From: Intestinimonas sp052065695
GTDB lineage: Bacteria; Bacillota; Clostridia; Oscillospirales; Oscillospiraceae
Assembly (NCBI RefSeq): GCF_052065695.1
Contig: NZ_JBQHTM010000011.1
Location: 1 to 64,000, forward strand
Length of the DNA: 64,000 nucleotides
Direction of reading: 5' to 3'
Of the stretch, positions 51,787 through 60,839 are shown piece after piece. Position numbers and translations under genes: made by a program. The notes below the pieces were generated by a model. That model saw only the letters and a list, made by a program, of their open reading frames with translations. It did no database searches and was not told the DNA's origin. The first letter of the stretch is position 1; each line of letters begins with the position of its first letter.

Positions 51787-52316
51787 TCAAAATGTTTTAC
51801 CTTTGCCTCCGGACAGGCCGTCTGAGCCAGGAACTCGAAGCGGAGCCGGTCCTCCTCGCTCTGAAAGGCAGACCTGGGCAGCAGTAGGTAGCCCTCCTCC
51901 CCCCGAAAAAGGTAATAGAACTCCTTCCCCCGCCAGAGCTCCTTCAGGTCCCAATCCAGCAGCACCGCCGTCTGTTCATCCTGCCGGGACAGATCCTCCC
52001 GGTTGAAGAGAAAGGACACCTGCCGTCCCAGCGCCGGATTTTTGTCATAGAGCCGCCCCGGCTGGATGACATACAGCCACAGGCCGTAGAAGGCCACCAT
52101 AACAGAGAAGACCACCAAGAGGGTGCAAAGGAAGCTCATCCGCTCCATTAAAGTCTCCATGACCACAGCAGCCGCCAGAGCGATGAGGATGACCAGCACC
52201 TGGACCCAACTTACCAGATGGCTTTTGCGCAGATAATAGCGCACTGCCCGGACATATTCCGCCCGACCGAGGGAGAAGGTGACCTGCACCTCCTCCGTTC
52301 CCTTATCCTGTCTCAT
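51783..52316 (-). CDS. YcxB-like membrane protein
   Basis: A 177-residue protein with two transmembrane segments (about 38-55 and 62-84) and a C-terminal soluble domain (DLKELWRGKEFYYLFRGEEGYLLLPRSAF) that fits the YcxB-like family. Function is unknown. Its ATG overlaps the recN stop by four bases, so it is the last gene of the long recN-side cluster. Confidence 0.8.
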   Translation of the reverse strand: MRQDKGTEEVQVTFSLGRAEYVRAVRYYLRKSHLVSWVQVLVILIALAAAVVMETLMERMSFLCTLLVVFSVMVAFYGLWLYVIQPGRLYDKNPALGRQVSFLFNREDLSRQDEQTAVLLDWDLKELWRGKEFYYLFRGEEGYLLLPRSAFQSEEDRLRFEFLAQTACPEAKVKHFD

Positions 52317-54007
52317 GTAAGCCTCCGCTTGTAGGTCTCGGCGCTCTCCAGCAGCTCCCCGGCACCTGCCAGCATAGCGGGTGTGATATGGGCGCCGCCG
52401 GTGAGCCGGGCCAGTTCCTCCCGGCGGCGGCCAGCCTCCAGCCGCTCCACCGCCGTGTAGGTCCGCCCGTCCCGCTCCCCTTTCTCCACCGAGAAGTGGG
52501 TATCCGCCATGGCGGCGATCTGGGGCAGATGGGTAACACAGAGGACCTGCTTCCGCCGGGCCACCTGGGCCATCTTCTCCGCCACCTTCTGAGCTGCCCG
52601 GCCGCTGACGCCGGTGTCTACCTCGTCAAAGACCAGGGTGCTCACATCGTCGTTCTCCGCCAGCACATTTTTCAGCGCCAGCATGATGCGGGAGAGCTCA
52701 CCGCCGGAGGCAATCTTGTGGATGGGCTTCAGATCCTCGCCCACGTTGGCCGACATGAGGAACTGCACCTCATCCATGCCCGTCTCATCCATGGCAAGCT
52801 CCCCGCCCTTGGGGGCGAAGTCCACCTGAAAGCGCACCTTTGGCATGTCCAGCTGCCGCAGCTCTTCCTGGATGAGCTTTTCCAGCGCCGCCGCCGCCTT
52901 CTTACGGGCCGCGGTGAGCTTGGCGCCCTCCTCCCGGGCCTTTTCCAGGGCAGCGGCCAGCTTCTTCTCCAACCGGGCCAGGGTCTCGCTGGAGTCCTCG
53001 ATCTGCTCTAGCTCCGCTTTGCACCGGGCCAGGTAGTCCAGCATGTCCTCCACTGTGGCGCCGTACTTCTTCCGCAGCCGGTAGATCACGTCCAGACGAC
53101 TCTCCAGGTCGTCCAGCTCCCCCGGCTCAAAGTCCAGGCTGTCCCGGAGGTCCCGGACCAGCTCGGCAGCGTCGTCCGCGGCGCAGCGCAGCTCGGTGAG
53201 GCGCTGGGCCAGGTCGGCGATCTGGTCACTGACCCCCTTGGCTCCAGAGAGAGACTGCTCCGCCGACATAATGAGGGCCACGGCCCCCTCGCTCTCCTCG
53301 TCTCCGGAGAGGGCCATGTGGGCGCCCTCCACGGCGTCGATGAGCTTACCCGCGTTGCGCAGCACCTTCCGCCGCTGGGTGAGCTCCTCCTCCTCTCCCG
53401 GCTTCAGGTCGGCCCGCTCCAGCTCGCCGATCTGAAAGGTCAGGCTGTCGATACGCCGGGCCTTCTCCGCCTCGTCCATCCGCAAAGCAGACATCTCCCG
53501 CCGCAGGGCGGACATGGCATCATAGGCCGCCTTGAAGGCAGCCCTGGAGCCCTCCAGCTCACCGAACCGGTCCAGGTAGTCCAGATGGCAGGCGGGGTCC
53601 AACAATTGCTGGCCGTCGTGCTGTCCGTGAATGTTCAGGAGCTGCCGTCCCAGCCCCCGAAGTTGGGACACCGTCAGTGGCCGGCCGTTGAGCCGGCAGA
53701 CGTTCCGGCCATCGGACAGGATCTCCCTCTGGATCAGAATTTCCCCGTTCTCATCCGGCCCTATGCCGTTCTCGGTAAACCAGGGGAGCGCCGGCAGCCG
53801 GGTAAACTGGGCGCTCACCACTGCGGCTTTGGCGCCGGTCCGGATCAGTTCCCGGGAGGTCCGCTCCCCGATCACCGCCCCGATGGCGTCCACCACAATG
53901 GATTTGCCCGCGCCAGTCTCGCCGGTGAGTGCGTTAAAGCCCTGATCGAATCGGATGTCCGCCGCCTGGATCACCGCAATATTCTCAATATGAAGCAGCG
54001 AGAGCAT
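52313..54007 (-). CDS. recN: DNA repair protein RecN
   Basis: An SMC-like ATPase acting early in double-strand-break repair. It has 564 residues. Walker A is GETGAGKSIVVDAI near 32-45, and the ABC signature and Walker B region are ASGGELSRIMLALK and LVFDEVDTG near 425-475. Long coiled coils flank a central hinge at about 150-370. I chose the ATG at 54007, eight bases after GGAGG. It is ten bases after argR, an order conserved in Firmicutes. Confidence 0.96.
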   Translation of the reverse strand: MLSLLHIENIAVIQAADIRFDQGFNALTGETGAGKSIVVDAIGAVIGERTSRELIRTGAKAAVVSAQFTRLPALPWFTENGIGPDENGEILIQREILSDGRNVCRLNGRPLTVSQLRGLGRQLLNIHGQHDGQQLLDPACHLDYLDRFGELEGSRAAFKAAYDAMSALRREMSALRMDEAEKARRIDSLTFQIGELERADLKPGEEEELTQRRKVLRNAGKLIDAVEGAHMALSGDEESEGAVALIMSAEQSLSGAKGVSDQIADLAQRLTELRCAADDAAELVRDLRDSLDFEPGELDDLESRLDVIYRLRKKYGATVEDMLDYLARCKAELEQIEDSSETLARLEKKLAAALEKAREEGAKLTAARKKAAAALEKLIQEELRQLDMPKVRFQVDFAPKGGELAMDETGMDEVQFLMSANVGEDLKPIHKIASGGELSRIMLALKNVLAENDDVSTLVFDEVDTGVSGRAAQKVAEKMAQVARRKQVLCVTHLPQIAAMADTHFSVEKGERDGRTYTAVERLEAGRRREELARLTGGAHITPAMLAGAGELLESAETYKRRLT

Positions 54008-54025
54008 CCTCTCCACCTCCCTGTC

Positions 54026-54478
54026 TTACTGGAGCATCTTGTGTATCTCGTCGCAGAAGGCCTCCGCCTTCTCGCTGTCACGCATGATGAGGATAGCGGT
54101 GTCGTCGCCTGCCAAGCTGCCCACCAGGTCGCTGATCTCCATGCCGTCGATGGCGGCACAGGCCGCAGAGGCTAGGCCGGGCATGGTCTTTAGAACCACG
54201 ATGTTCTGGGCGCGGTCGAAAGAGGTAACGCCCTCCTTGAAAATGGTCCGCAGACGACCGGCAATGTTCATACTGGTCTTGCGGCCGGACACAGCGTATT
54301 TATAGGTCCCATAGCCGGTGAGCTCCTTGATGAGATGGAGTTCCTTGATGTCCCGGGAAATGGTTGCCTGGGTAGAGGTGAGCCCTCTGGCCTTGAGCTC
54401 GGAAAGCAGCTGGTCCTGGGTCTCCACGTCCACATCTTCAATAATCCGCAAGATCTCCGCCTGTCGCTTGGATTTCAT
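54026..54478 (-). CDS. argR: Arginine repressor
   Basis: Arginine-dependent regulator of arginine genes. It has 150 residues. The N-terminal winged HTH has LTSTQATISRDIKELHLIK over about 33-51. The C-terminal hexamerization/arginine-binding domain has GLASAACAAIDGM and GDDTAILIM. It could act on carAB in this window, although no ARG box was recognised there. It sits between nadK and recN. Confidence 0.96.
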   Translation of the reverse strand: MKSKRQAEILRIIEDVDVETQDQLLSELKARGLTSTQATISRDIKELHLIKELTGYGTYKYAVSGRKTSMNIAGRLRTIFKEGVTSFDRAQNIVVLKTMPGLASAACAAIDGMEISDLVGSLAGDDTAILIMRDSEKAEAFCDEIHKMLQ

Positions 54479-54484
54479 TCCCCA

Positions 54485-55351
54485 TCACGCCTTTCCTAAT
54501 TTTTGATCGATGATCTCATAGAAGCTATGGTCAGTGAGCCGCACCAGCCGGGTCACACTCCGGGACCGGCGCACCTCCACGGTGTCCCCGCCGCAGAGCT
54601 TAAAGGCTCTCCCGCCATCCACAGACAGGTAAGCAGTTTTCCTTGACAGTTTTCCCATCCGAACGGACACCACCCGGTCCCGTCCCATGACCAAAGGTTT
54701 TGCCTGAAGAGAGTGGGCACAGATCGGTGTAACCAGGACATTCTCCGCTGTCGGCTCCACGATGGGCCCCCCCGCCGACATAGAGTAGGCGGTGGAGCCG
54801 GTGGGGGTGGCCAGGATGATGCCGTCCCCCGAAAACGAATAGATGGGCACACCGTCCCCCCGCAGGGTGAGGTCAATGACCCGGGCCACCGCTCCCTTGG
54901 TGATCACAGCATCGTTGAGGGCCACATCCCGTGAGAGGATGTCCCGCCCCCGACGCACCGTCACATCCAACATCATTCGGTGCTCAATGGAATACTTCCG
55001 CTCCGGCAGCCGGGTAAGCATATCCAATTCACCCTGTTCCAGCTCCGCCATAAAGCCCACACTGCCCAGATTAACCCCTAAAATAGGGATATTATGGGCG
55101 TTGGCATCCTTGGCAGCGTGGAGAATAGTACCGTCACCGCCAAAACAGATGAGTAAATCGGCGTTTTTGAGCTCCTCCTGCATGTTCCGATAATCCTGGC
55201 CCTTGGGGAGTTCCACGTGACTCCCCTGCTCCAGGGCAAACGGGAGACACAAGGCCGTCTCCGCTCCAGCGGTACGGAGGATATCCCGGGCCCGGAGGGC
55301 TGCCTTCAGGCCCCGGTCCCGGTAAGGGTTTGGACTGAGCACCACCTTCAC
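54485..55351 (-). CDS. nadK: NAD kinase
   Basis: Phosphorylates NAD to NADP. It has 288 residues. The catalytic GGDGTILHA is near 70-78. LGVNLGSVGFM, the NE/D-rich LNDAVI and the substrate loop GDGIILATPTGSTAYSMSAGGPIV are present. Start is GTG, overlapping the tlyA stop as GTGA. Confidence 0.96.
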   Translation of the reverse strand: MKVVLSPNPYRDRGLKAALRARDILRTAGAETALCLPFALEQGSHVELPKGQDYRNMQEELKNADLLICFGGDGTILHAAKDANAHNIPILGVNLGSVGFMAELEQGELDMLTRLPERKYSIEHRMMLDVTVRRGRDILSRDVALNDAVITKGAVARVIDLTLRGDGVPIYSFSGDGIILATPTGSTAYSMSAGGPIVEPTAENVLVTPICAHSLQAKPLVMGRDRVVSVRMGKLSRKTAYLSVDGGRAFKLCGGDTVEVRRSRSVTRLVRLTDHSFYEIIDQKLGKA

Positions 55352-56160
55352 GGATGCCGCCCCCCCTCCAGCTCGGCGTGGGACTGCTCCACCAGGGCGG
55401 CAAGGTCTCCGGTATACGCCGACCCTCTGCCCACCTTCAGATGGCCCAGATACTCGATGTTCCCCTCCGGTCCCCGAATTGGCGAAAAGGTTATGTCCTT
55501 TACAGTAAAATCAGCCTCGTCGGCGTGGATGAGGAAGTGCTCCAGCACCTCCAGATGGACCTTTGGGTCCCGGACCACACCCTTCTTGCCCACCTTTTCC
55601 TTCCCGGCCTCGAACTGGGGTTTTACCAGGCAGACCACCTGACCATTGGGGGCCAAAATGCCCCGCAGGGCCGGCAGGATGAGCCGCAGAGAGATAAAGG
55701 AAACGTCCACACTGGCCAGATCCAGCTCCTCAGGGATCTGCTCATGGGTGAGATAACGGGCATTGGTCCGCTCCAGCGGAACTACCCGCTCATCGGTGCG
55801 CAGCTTCCAGGCCAACTTGCCGTAGCCCGTATCCACGGCGTACACTTTGGCGGCGCCGTGCTGAAGCATACAGTCGGAAAAACCACCGGTGGAGGCGCCG
55901 ATGTCAGCGCAGACCATACCGGCGAGGTCCAGTCCAAAGACATCCATGGCCTTGGCCAACTTCAGACCGCCCCGGCTTACATAGGGGATGGCCTGCCCCC
56001 GGACCTCGATGACGGCGTCCTCGGACACGGCGCTCCCAGCCTTGAGCACCTGCTGCCCGTCCACATAGACCCAGCCACCCATGATATCGGCCTGAGCCCG
56101 CTGGCGGCTCTCTGAAAGTCCCCGCTCATGTAAAAGGACATCCAAGCGCTTTTTACTCAT
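55348..56160 (-). CDS. tlyA: TlyA-family rRNA 2'-O-methyltransferase
   Basis: A 270-residue protein. The N-terminal S4 RNA-binding domain (KRLDVLLHERGLSESRQRAQADIMGGWVYVDG) covers 1-60. The FtsJ-like SAM methyltransferase domain has ADIGASTGGFSDCMLQHGA near 85-103, and the catalytic K-D-K-E set appears to be complete. Relatives methylate 16S/23S rRNA and confer capreomycin sensitivity; some were called haemolysins. The ATG at 56160 overlaps the dxs stop by eight bases; the frame is open 30 codons further upstream. Confidence 0.93.
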   Translation of the reverse strand: MSKKRLDVLLHERGLSESRQRAQADIMGGWVYVDGQQVLKAGSAVSEDAVIEVRGQAIPYVSRGGLKLAKAMDVFGLDLAGMVCADIGASTGGFSDCMLQHGAAKVYAVDTGYGKLAWKLRTDERVVPLERTNARYLTHEQIPEELDLASVDVSFISLRLILPALRGILAPNGQVVCLVKPQFEAGKEKVGKKGVVRDPKVHLEVLEHFLIHADEADFTVKDITFSPIRGPEGNIEYLGHLKVGRGSAYTGDLAALVEQSHAELEGGRHP

Positions 56161-58000
56161 GCTTCCATACCTCCATCGCCGCCCGGCAGAGGGATTCAAC
56201 ATCCAGCCCGCACAGGTGTCTGAGCTGGGCCACGGTGCCCTGGGGCACAAAGTCCCGTCCAGTGGTACACAGCCGCACCACCTTTAAAGGAACACCTGCC
56301 TCAGCCAGTCCGGCGCACAGTTTCTCTCCAATGGAGCCCATGGCGCTCACTTCCTCGGCCACCAGCAGGCGACCGGTCTTTGCCACAGAACGGCGCACCG
56401 GCTCCAAGTCCAGGGGACACAGTCGGTTCAACTTGATGATTTCCGGCTGACAGCCGGTCTCCTCCAACCGCTCCGCCACTGTCAGAATATCGGAATAGGT
56501 GGCCCCATATGTGACAAGTGTAATTCCTTGCCCATCCTTAGCCACCAAGGTGGGAGCTGTCCCGGCATCGCCGTGGTAACTTCCTTCCCCACCCCGGGGA
56601 TAGCGCAGGGCCACCGGCCCCTTCACCTCCTGCAGCGCGTAGCGTAGCATGCTGCCAACCTCGGCAAAGCTGGAAGGCGCGTACAGGGTCATACCCGGCA
56701 CCGTGGAGAGATAGGCCACATCATAAAGACCGTGGTGGGTCTCACCATCCTCCCCCACCAACCCGGCCCGATCTACGCCAAACACCACATGAAGCCCCAG
56801 CAGGGCCACATCATGAATGAGCATGTCATAGCCGCGCTGGAGAAAGGAGGAGTAGACCGCAAAGACGGGGATACAGCCCTGTTTGGCCATCCCCGCCGCC
56901 ATGGCCACGGCGTGTCCTTCAGAGATGCCTACGTCAAAGAAGCGGTCTGGGAAGCGGTTCTCAAATTCCTTGAGGCCGGTGCCGTCCCTCATGGCCGCCG
57001 TGATGGCGCACACCCGCCGGTCCTTCTCTGCCAACTCGCAGAGTGTCGACCCAAAGGCACCGGAATAGGACGGTCCGGATGGGTGCAGGGGCGCACCGGT
57101 CTGGACGCAGAACTTGGAAACACCATGATAAGCATCCGGATTCTGCTCAGCAGGTGGATAGCCTTTCCCCTTTACAGTTCTGATGTGGAGCAGAACTGGG
57201 CCCGATGTGTCCTTGGCATAGCGGAGGAGCCGGGTCAGGCCCCGGACGTCGTGGCCGTCCACAGGTCCCAGATAGGTAAAGCCCATATCCTCAAACATGC
57301 TGCACGGGAGAAGGGTCTCCTTCACCGCCGTTTTTACTTTGTGGGTCACCCGGTAGAATGCCTTACCGCCTGGTAGGACCGACATCACCTTGCGGTAGCC
57401 TTTTTTAAAGCGCAGATATTGGGGCTTGAGCCGCTGATGGGCCAAATGCTGGGCTACGCCACCCACATTTTTGGTAATGGACATGCCGTTGTCATTAAGG
57501 ATAACCAGCAGAGGCTCCCGGCTGAGCCCGGCGTTGGACAGGCCCTCGTAGGCCAGGCCGCCGGTAAGGGCTCCATCACCGATGAGGGCAATGACGTGAT
57601 AGTCCTCCCCCAGCAGGGTCCGGGCCCGGGCCATACCCAGAGCCACCGACACTGAGTTGGAGGCGTGTCCGGCGATAAAGGCGTCGTGGACACTCTCTTT
57701 GGGCTTCGGGAAACCGGAAATGCCCCCGAACGAGCGCAAGGTATCCATAGCGCTTCCGCGCCCGGTGAGGATCTTATGGATATAACACTGGTGCCCTACG
57801 TCGAAAACCAGCCGATCTCGCCCCGTGTCAAAGACCCGGTGAAGGGCCACGGTGAGCTCCACGACTCCCAGATTGGAGGCCAGATGACCACCCGTCCGGG
57901 ATACCATATCCACCACGCCGGATCGCAGACGGGCACAGAGTGCTTCTGCCTCACCATCCGTTATCGTTTTCAGATCCGGGATCTCATCGAACTCTATCAA
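56153..58000 (-). CDS. dxs: 1-deoxy-D-xylulose-5-phosphate synthase
   Basis: First enzyme of the MEP isoprenoid pathway, thiamine-diphosphate dependent. It has 615 residues. GHASNSVSVALGMA and GDGALTGGLAYEGLSNAG...LNDNGMSI form the ThDP site. The transketolase pyrimidine domain has the FDVGISEGHAVAMAAG block near 355, and the C-terminal domain is intact. Start is TTG at 58000, about 11 bases after GGAGG. It supplies the substrates used by ispA upstream. Confidence 0.95.
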   Translation of the reverse strand: MIEFDEIPDLKTITDGEAEALCARLRSGVVDMVSRTGGHLASNLGVVELTVALHRVFDTGRDRLVFDVGHQCYIHKILTGRGSAMDTLRSFGGISGFPKPKESVHDAFIAGHASNSVSVALGMARARTLLGEDYHVIALIGDGALTGGLAYEGLSNAGLSREPLLVILNDNGMSITKNVGGVAQHLAHQRLKPQYLRFKKGYRKVMSVLPGGKAFYRVTHKVKTAVKETLLPCSMFEDMGFTYLGPVDGHDVRGLTRLLRYAKDTSGPVLLHIRTVKGKGYPPAEQNPDAYHGVSKFCVQTGAPLHPSGPSYSGAFGSTLCELAEKDRRVCAITAAMRDGTGLKEFENRFPDRFFDVGISEGHAVAMAAGMAKQGCIPVFAVYSSFLQRGYDMLIHDVALLGLHVVFGVDRAGLVGEDGETHHGLYDVAYLSTVPGMTLYAPSSFAEVGSMLRYALQEVKGPVALRYPRGGEGSYHGDAGTAPTLVAKDGQGITLVTYGATYSDILTVAERLEETGCQPEIIKLNRLCPLDLEPVRRSVAKTGRLLVAEEVSAMGSIGEKLCAGLAEAGVPLKVVRLCTTGRDFVPQGTVAQLRHLCGLDVESLCRAAMEVWKHE

Positions 58001-58033
58001 AGCAAACCATCCCTCCCGGCAGATAGACCGGTG

Positions 58034-58498
58034 TCATGTCACGAAATAGGCGCCCAGCAGACCAATGACGATGCCCAGCACCGCACCGGCCAGCACCTGG
58101 ATGGGCGTATGCCCCAACAGCTCCTTGAGCCGTGTTCCAAAGGGCGTATGGCCCTCCTGTGCCCACTGGTCCATCAGATAATTAAGGATCTTCGCGTGCT
58201 CACCCGCCGCCTGGCGGATATTGGCAGCGTCGTACATCACCACAATGGCGATCACCGCGGTAATAGCGAAGAGCGCCGATGACCAACCGCACAGCCGTCC
58301 CGTGGCGCTGGCGCAGGCACAGACGAAGGCAGAGTGGGAACTAGGCATACCGCCGCTCCCCAGTGCCCGGTCCAAATCCAGCCGTCGCTCCCTGCAATAG
58401 GTCAGCAGCAACTTGATGAGCTGGGCAGCCGCCCAGGCGATCACCGCCAGCACCAGGATCCATATGCCCATACGGCGCTCAAACAGATCATATTCCAT
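58034..58498 (-). CDS. DUF212 / divergent PAP2 family membrane protein
   Basis: A 154-residue protein with about four transmembrane segments. The family signature LGSGGMPSSHSAFVCACA (about 45-62) is a divergent PAP2 phosphatase motif keeping PSSH; LGHTPIQVLAGAVLGI is the C-terminal block. It may dephosphorylate an isoprenoid or lipid phosphate, which would fit its place between ispA and dxs. The ATG at 58498 is four bases after the ispA stop; an upstream in-frame start lies inside ispA. Confidence 0.88.
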   Translation of the reverse strand: MEYDLFERRMGIWILVLAVIAWAAAQLIKLLLTYCRERRLDLDRALGSGGMPSSHSAFVCACASATGRLCGWSSALFAITAVIAIVVMYDAANIRQAAGEHAKILNYLMDQWAQEGHTPFGTRLKELLGHTPIQVLAGAVLGIVIGLLGAYFVT

Positions 58499-58502
58499 GC
58501 TA

Positions 58503-59387
58503 TCAGTTCTCCCGTCCGGCCAGCTCTCGGGTGAGCCAGCAAAGGAAGCCCGCTTTCTCCTCTCCAAAGGGCGACAGGGCTTCTACCGCCTCTTCGGTCA
58601 GCTTTTCCACCAGAGACCTGCAGCCGTCAATCCCCAGCAAGGTCACAAAGGTGGTTTTCTCATTGGCCTGATCGGAGCCCACCGGCTTGCCCAGCGTGGC
58701 TTGATCCCCCTCCACATCCAGCATATCGTCCCGGACCTGGAAGGCCAGGCCCAGCTTCTGTGCGTAGCGGCGGACCGCCATCCGCTCTTCCTCCGACCCG
58801 CCGGCCACAATGCATCCCATCTCGGCGGCGGCGCTGAGGAGGGCGCCTGTTTTCAGCTTCTGGAGTTGCTCCACATCACTGCGGGACACAGCCCGCCCCT
58901 CGGCGGCCATGTCCAACACCTGACCACCCACCATACCCTGGGCACCCGCTGCACGGGCCAAGCAGGCGGCAGCCTCCACCACCCGCTGGGGCGGCAACTG
59001 TCCGTCCGCTGCCAGAGCCGTCTCAAAGGCGGCAGTCAGTAATCCATCCCCCGCCAGCACAGCGGTGGCCTCTCCGTAGATTTTGTGGTTGGTGGGCTTG
59101 CCCCGACGCAGATCATCATCATCCATGCAGGGCAGGTCATCGTGGATCAGGGAATAGGTATGGACCATCTCCACCGCGCAGGCAAAGGGCATAGCCAGTG
59201 CCGGATCGCCGCCGCACATACGGCAGGTCTCCAGGGTAAGTACCGGTCGGACCCGCTTGCCTCCGGCCAGAAGACTGTACTCCATGGCGTCGTAAATGTC
59301 CCCTCTGGGCTCCCGGCCCCGGAAACAGTTCCGCAGAGTGGCCTCCACCTGGCCCTGGATCTCCTTCAGGTGAGCTTTTTCCTCCAT
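58503..59387 (-). CDS. ispA: Farnesyl/geranyl diphosphate synthase
   Basis: Elongates isoprenyl diphosphates. It has 294 residues, of the short-chain polyprenyl synthase family. GGKRVRPVL, the first Asp-rich motif HDDLPCMDDDDLRRG near 85-99 and the second, FQVRDDMLD near 225, are present. The two residues inserted in the first motif are the bacterial FPPS type. It starts four bases after xseB. Confidence 0.95.
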   Translation of the reverse strand: MEEKAHLKEIQGQVEATLRNCFRGREPRGDIYDAMEYSLLAGGKRVRPVLTLETCRMCGGDPALAMPFACAVEMVHTYSLIHDDLPCMDDDDLRRGKPTNHKIYGEATAVLAGDGLLTAAFETALAADGQLPPQRVVEAAACLARAAGAQGMVGGQVLDMAAEGRAVSRSDVEQLQKLKTGALLSAAAEMGCIVAGGSEEERMAVRRYAQKLGLAFQVRDDMLDVEGDQATLGKPVGSDQANEKTTFVTLLGIDGCRSLVEKLTEEAVEALSPFGEEKAGFLCWLTRELAGREN

Positions 59388-59391
59388 GGAC

Positions 59392-59628
59392 TCACTCCCC
59401 CTCCGTCATAAAAGGCGTCTCAACGGGTGTCCCGTCAGCGCCGGCGGTGAGCTGCTGCACCTTCTGCTCGGCCTTGTCCAGCAGGCCGGAGCACTGCTTC
59501 ATGAGCTTGGTCCCCTCCTCAAAGAGCTTCAGGGACTCCTCCAGTGGAGCGTCCCCCTTCTCCAGGCGGGTCACGATCTCATCCAGGCGAGACATGGCCT
59601 CCTCAAAGGTCTTCTTTTTTTCTGCCAT
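59392..59628 (-). CDS. xseB: Exodeoxyribonuclease VII small subunit
   Basis: A 78-residue helical protein (KKTFEEAMSRLDEIVTRLEKGDAPLEESLKLFEEGTKL), the family signature. The ATG overlaps the xseA stop by one base and follows GAGGAGG. Confidence 0.95.
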   Translation of the reverse strand: MAEKKKTFEEAMSRLDEIVTRLEKGDAPLEESLKLFEEGTKLMKQCSGLLDKAEQKVQQLTAGADGTPVETPFMTEGE

Positions 59629-60839
59629 TACTGCCTCCTCTTCTCCTCCACGCGGCAATCCAGTGTGCCGTCGGAGAGACGCAGGGTGAAACTATCTTCT
59701 GTCTGGACCTGATCCACGGAGGAGAGAATCTCCCCCGCTCCGGTCCTGGCCAGGCTGTAGCCCCGGCCCAGCACCTTCAGAGGGCTCAGGGCATCCAGGG
59801 TGGCTGCCAACCGGGCAAAGCGCTCCCGCTTTCCGGCCATGGCACCTGTGAGCCCGTGGGCCAGCCGCCGGCTCTGGTAGTCTAGAAGCATCCGGCGGTC
59901 CTGAATGGCGGCTATAGGGTCCCGCAGGGACCGGCAAGTTCCCAATCGGGCCAGATCCCGGCGGCTCCGGTCTAGCCTACCCTCTAGCAGGGCGGTCATG
60001 CGTTGTCTCCGGTGGGCCAGCTCCGCCGCCACCTCGCTTTGGTCAGGGACGGCCAGCTCGGCGGCATTGGAGGGGGTGGCCGCCCGCAGATCAGCCACAA
60101 AATCGACGATGGTCACATCGGGCTCGTGGCCTACGGCGGAGATCACCGGGATGGTACAGTCATAGATGGCCCGAGCCACATTCTCATCATTGAAGCACCA
60201 CAGGTCCTCCATGGACCCGCCGCCCCGGCCGGTGATGAGGATATCGGCCAGCCGGTGAGCACTGGCGTAGCGGATGGCACCGGCGATCTCCCGGGCGGCC
60301 TCCGCCCCCTGGACCCGCACCGGCAGCAGCAGCACCTCGGCCACAGGCCAGCGGGCTTTCAGGATGCGGAGCATGTCCCGCACCGCCGCCCCCACCGGGG
60401 AGGTCACCAGGGCGATGCGCTCGGGGTACCTGGGAAGGGGCTTTTTGTGGGCGGGGTCGAAGAGCCCCTCCCGGTAGAGCTTTTCCTTGCACTGTTCAAA
60501 GGCCACGTGGAGGTCTCCCACCCCGTCGGGGGAGAGCTCGGCGCAGTAGAGCTGATACTGTCCGTCCCGGGGAAAGACAGCAACCCGGCCAAAGGCGATG
60601 ACCTTCATGCCATTTTCCGGCCGGAACCGCAGGCGGGAGGCCTCCCGGCGGAACATGACGCACCGGATGGCGCCGCCCTCGTCCTTCATGGAAAAATAAT
60701 GGTGTCCGGAGGGGTAGGTCTTGTAATTGGAGATCTCTCCCCGGACGAAGACGCCGCTGAGGAAGCCGTCCCGGTCTAGCAGCTCCTTCAGGTAGCCGTT
60801 GACCTGGCTGACGGTATAGATCTGACGCTCACCGTTCAT
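59628..60839 (-). CDS. xseA: Exodeoxyribonuclease VII large subunit
   Basis: Nuclease acting on single-stranded DNA ends. It has 403 residues. The N-terminal OB fold (YTVSQVNGYLKELLDRDGFLSGVFVRGEISNY) covers 1-100. The catalytic domain has VTSPVGAAVRDML and DILITGRGGGSMEDLWCFNDE near 198-218. The C-terminal coiled coil is shortened. The ATG overlaps the upstream Kae1-like stop by four bases. Confidence 0.95.
   Translation of the reverse strand: MNGERQIYTVSQVNGYLKELLDRDGFLSGVFVRGEISNYKTYPSGHHYFSMKDEGGAIRCVMFRREASRLRFRPENGMKVIAFGRVAVFPRDGQYQLYCAELSPDGVGDLHVAFEQCKEKLYREGLFDPAHKKPLPRYPERIALVTSPVGAAVRDMLRILKARWPVAEVLLLPVRVQGAEAAREIAGAIRYASAHRLADILITGRGGGSMEDLWCFNDENVARAIYDCTIPVISAVGHEPDVTIVDFVADLRAATPSNAAELAVPDQSEVAAELAHRRQRMTALLEGRLDRSRRDLARLGTCRSLRDPIAAIQDRRMLLDYQSRRLAHGLTGAMAGKRERFARLAATLDALSPLKVLGRGYSLARTGAGEILSSVDQVQTEDSFTLRLSDGTLDCRVEEKRRQ

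Noticed and set aside
57984..58010. Eight-residue ORF overlapping the dxs start
   Set aside because: Its ATG touches the GGGAGGG site directly, leaving no spacing; the overlap is likely chance.
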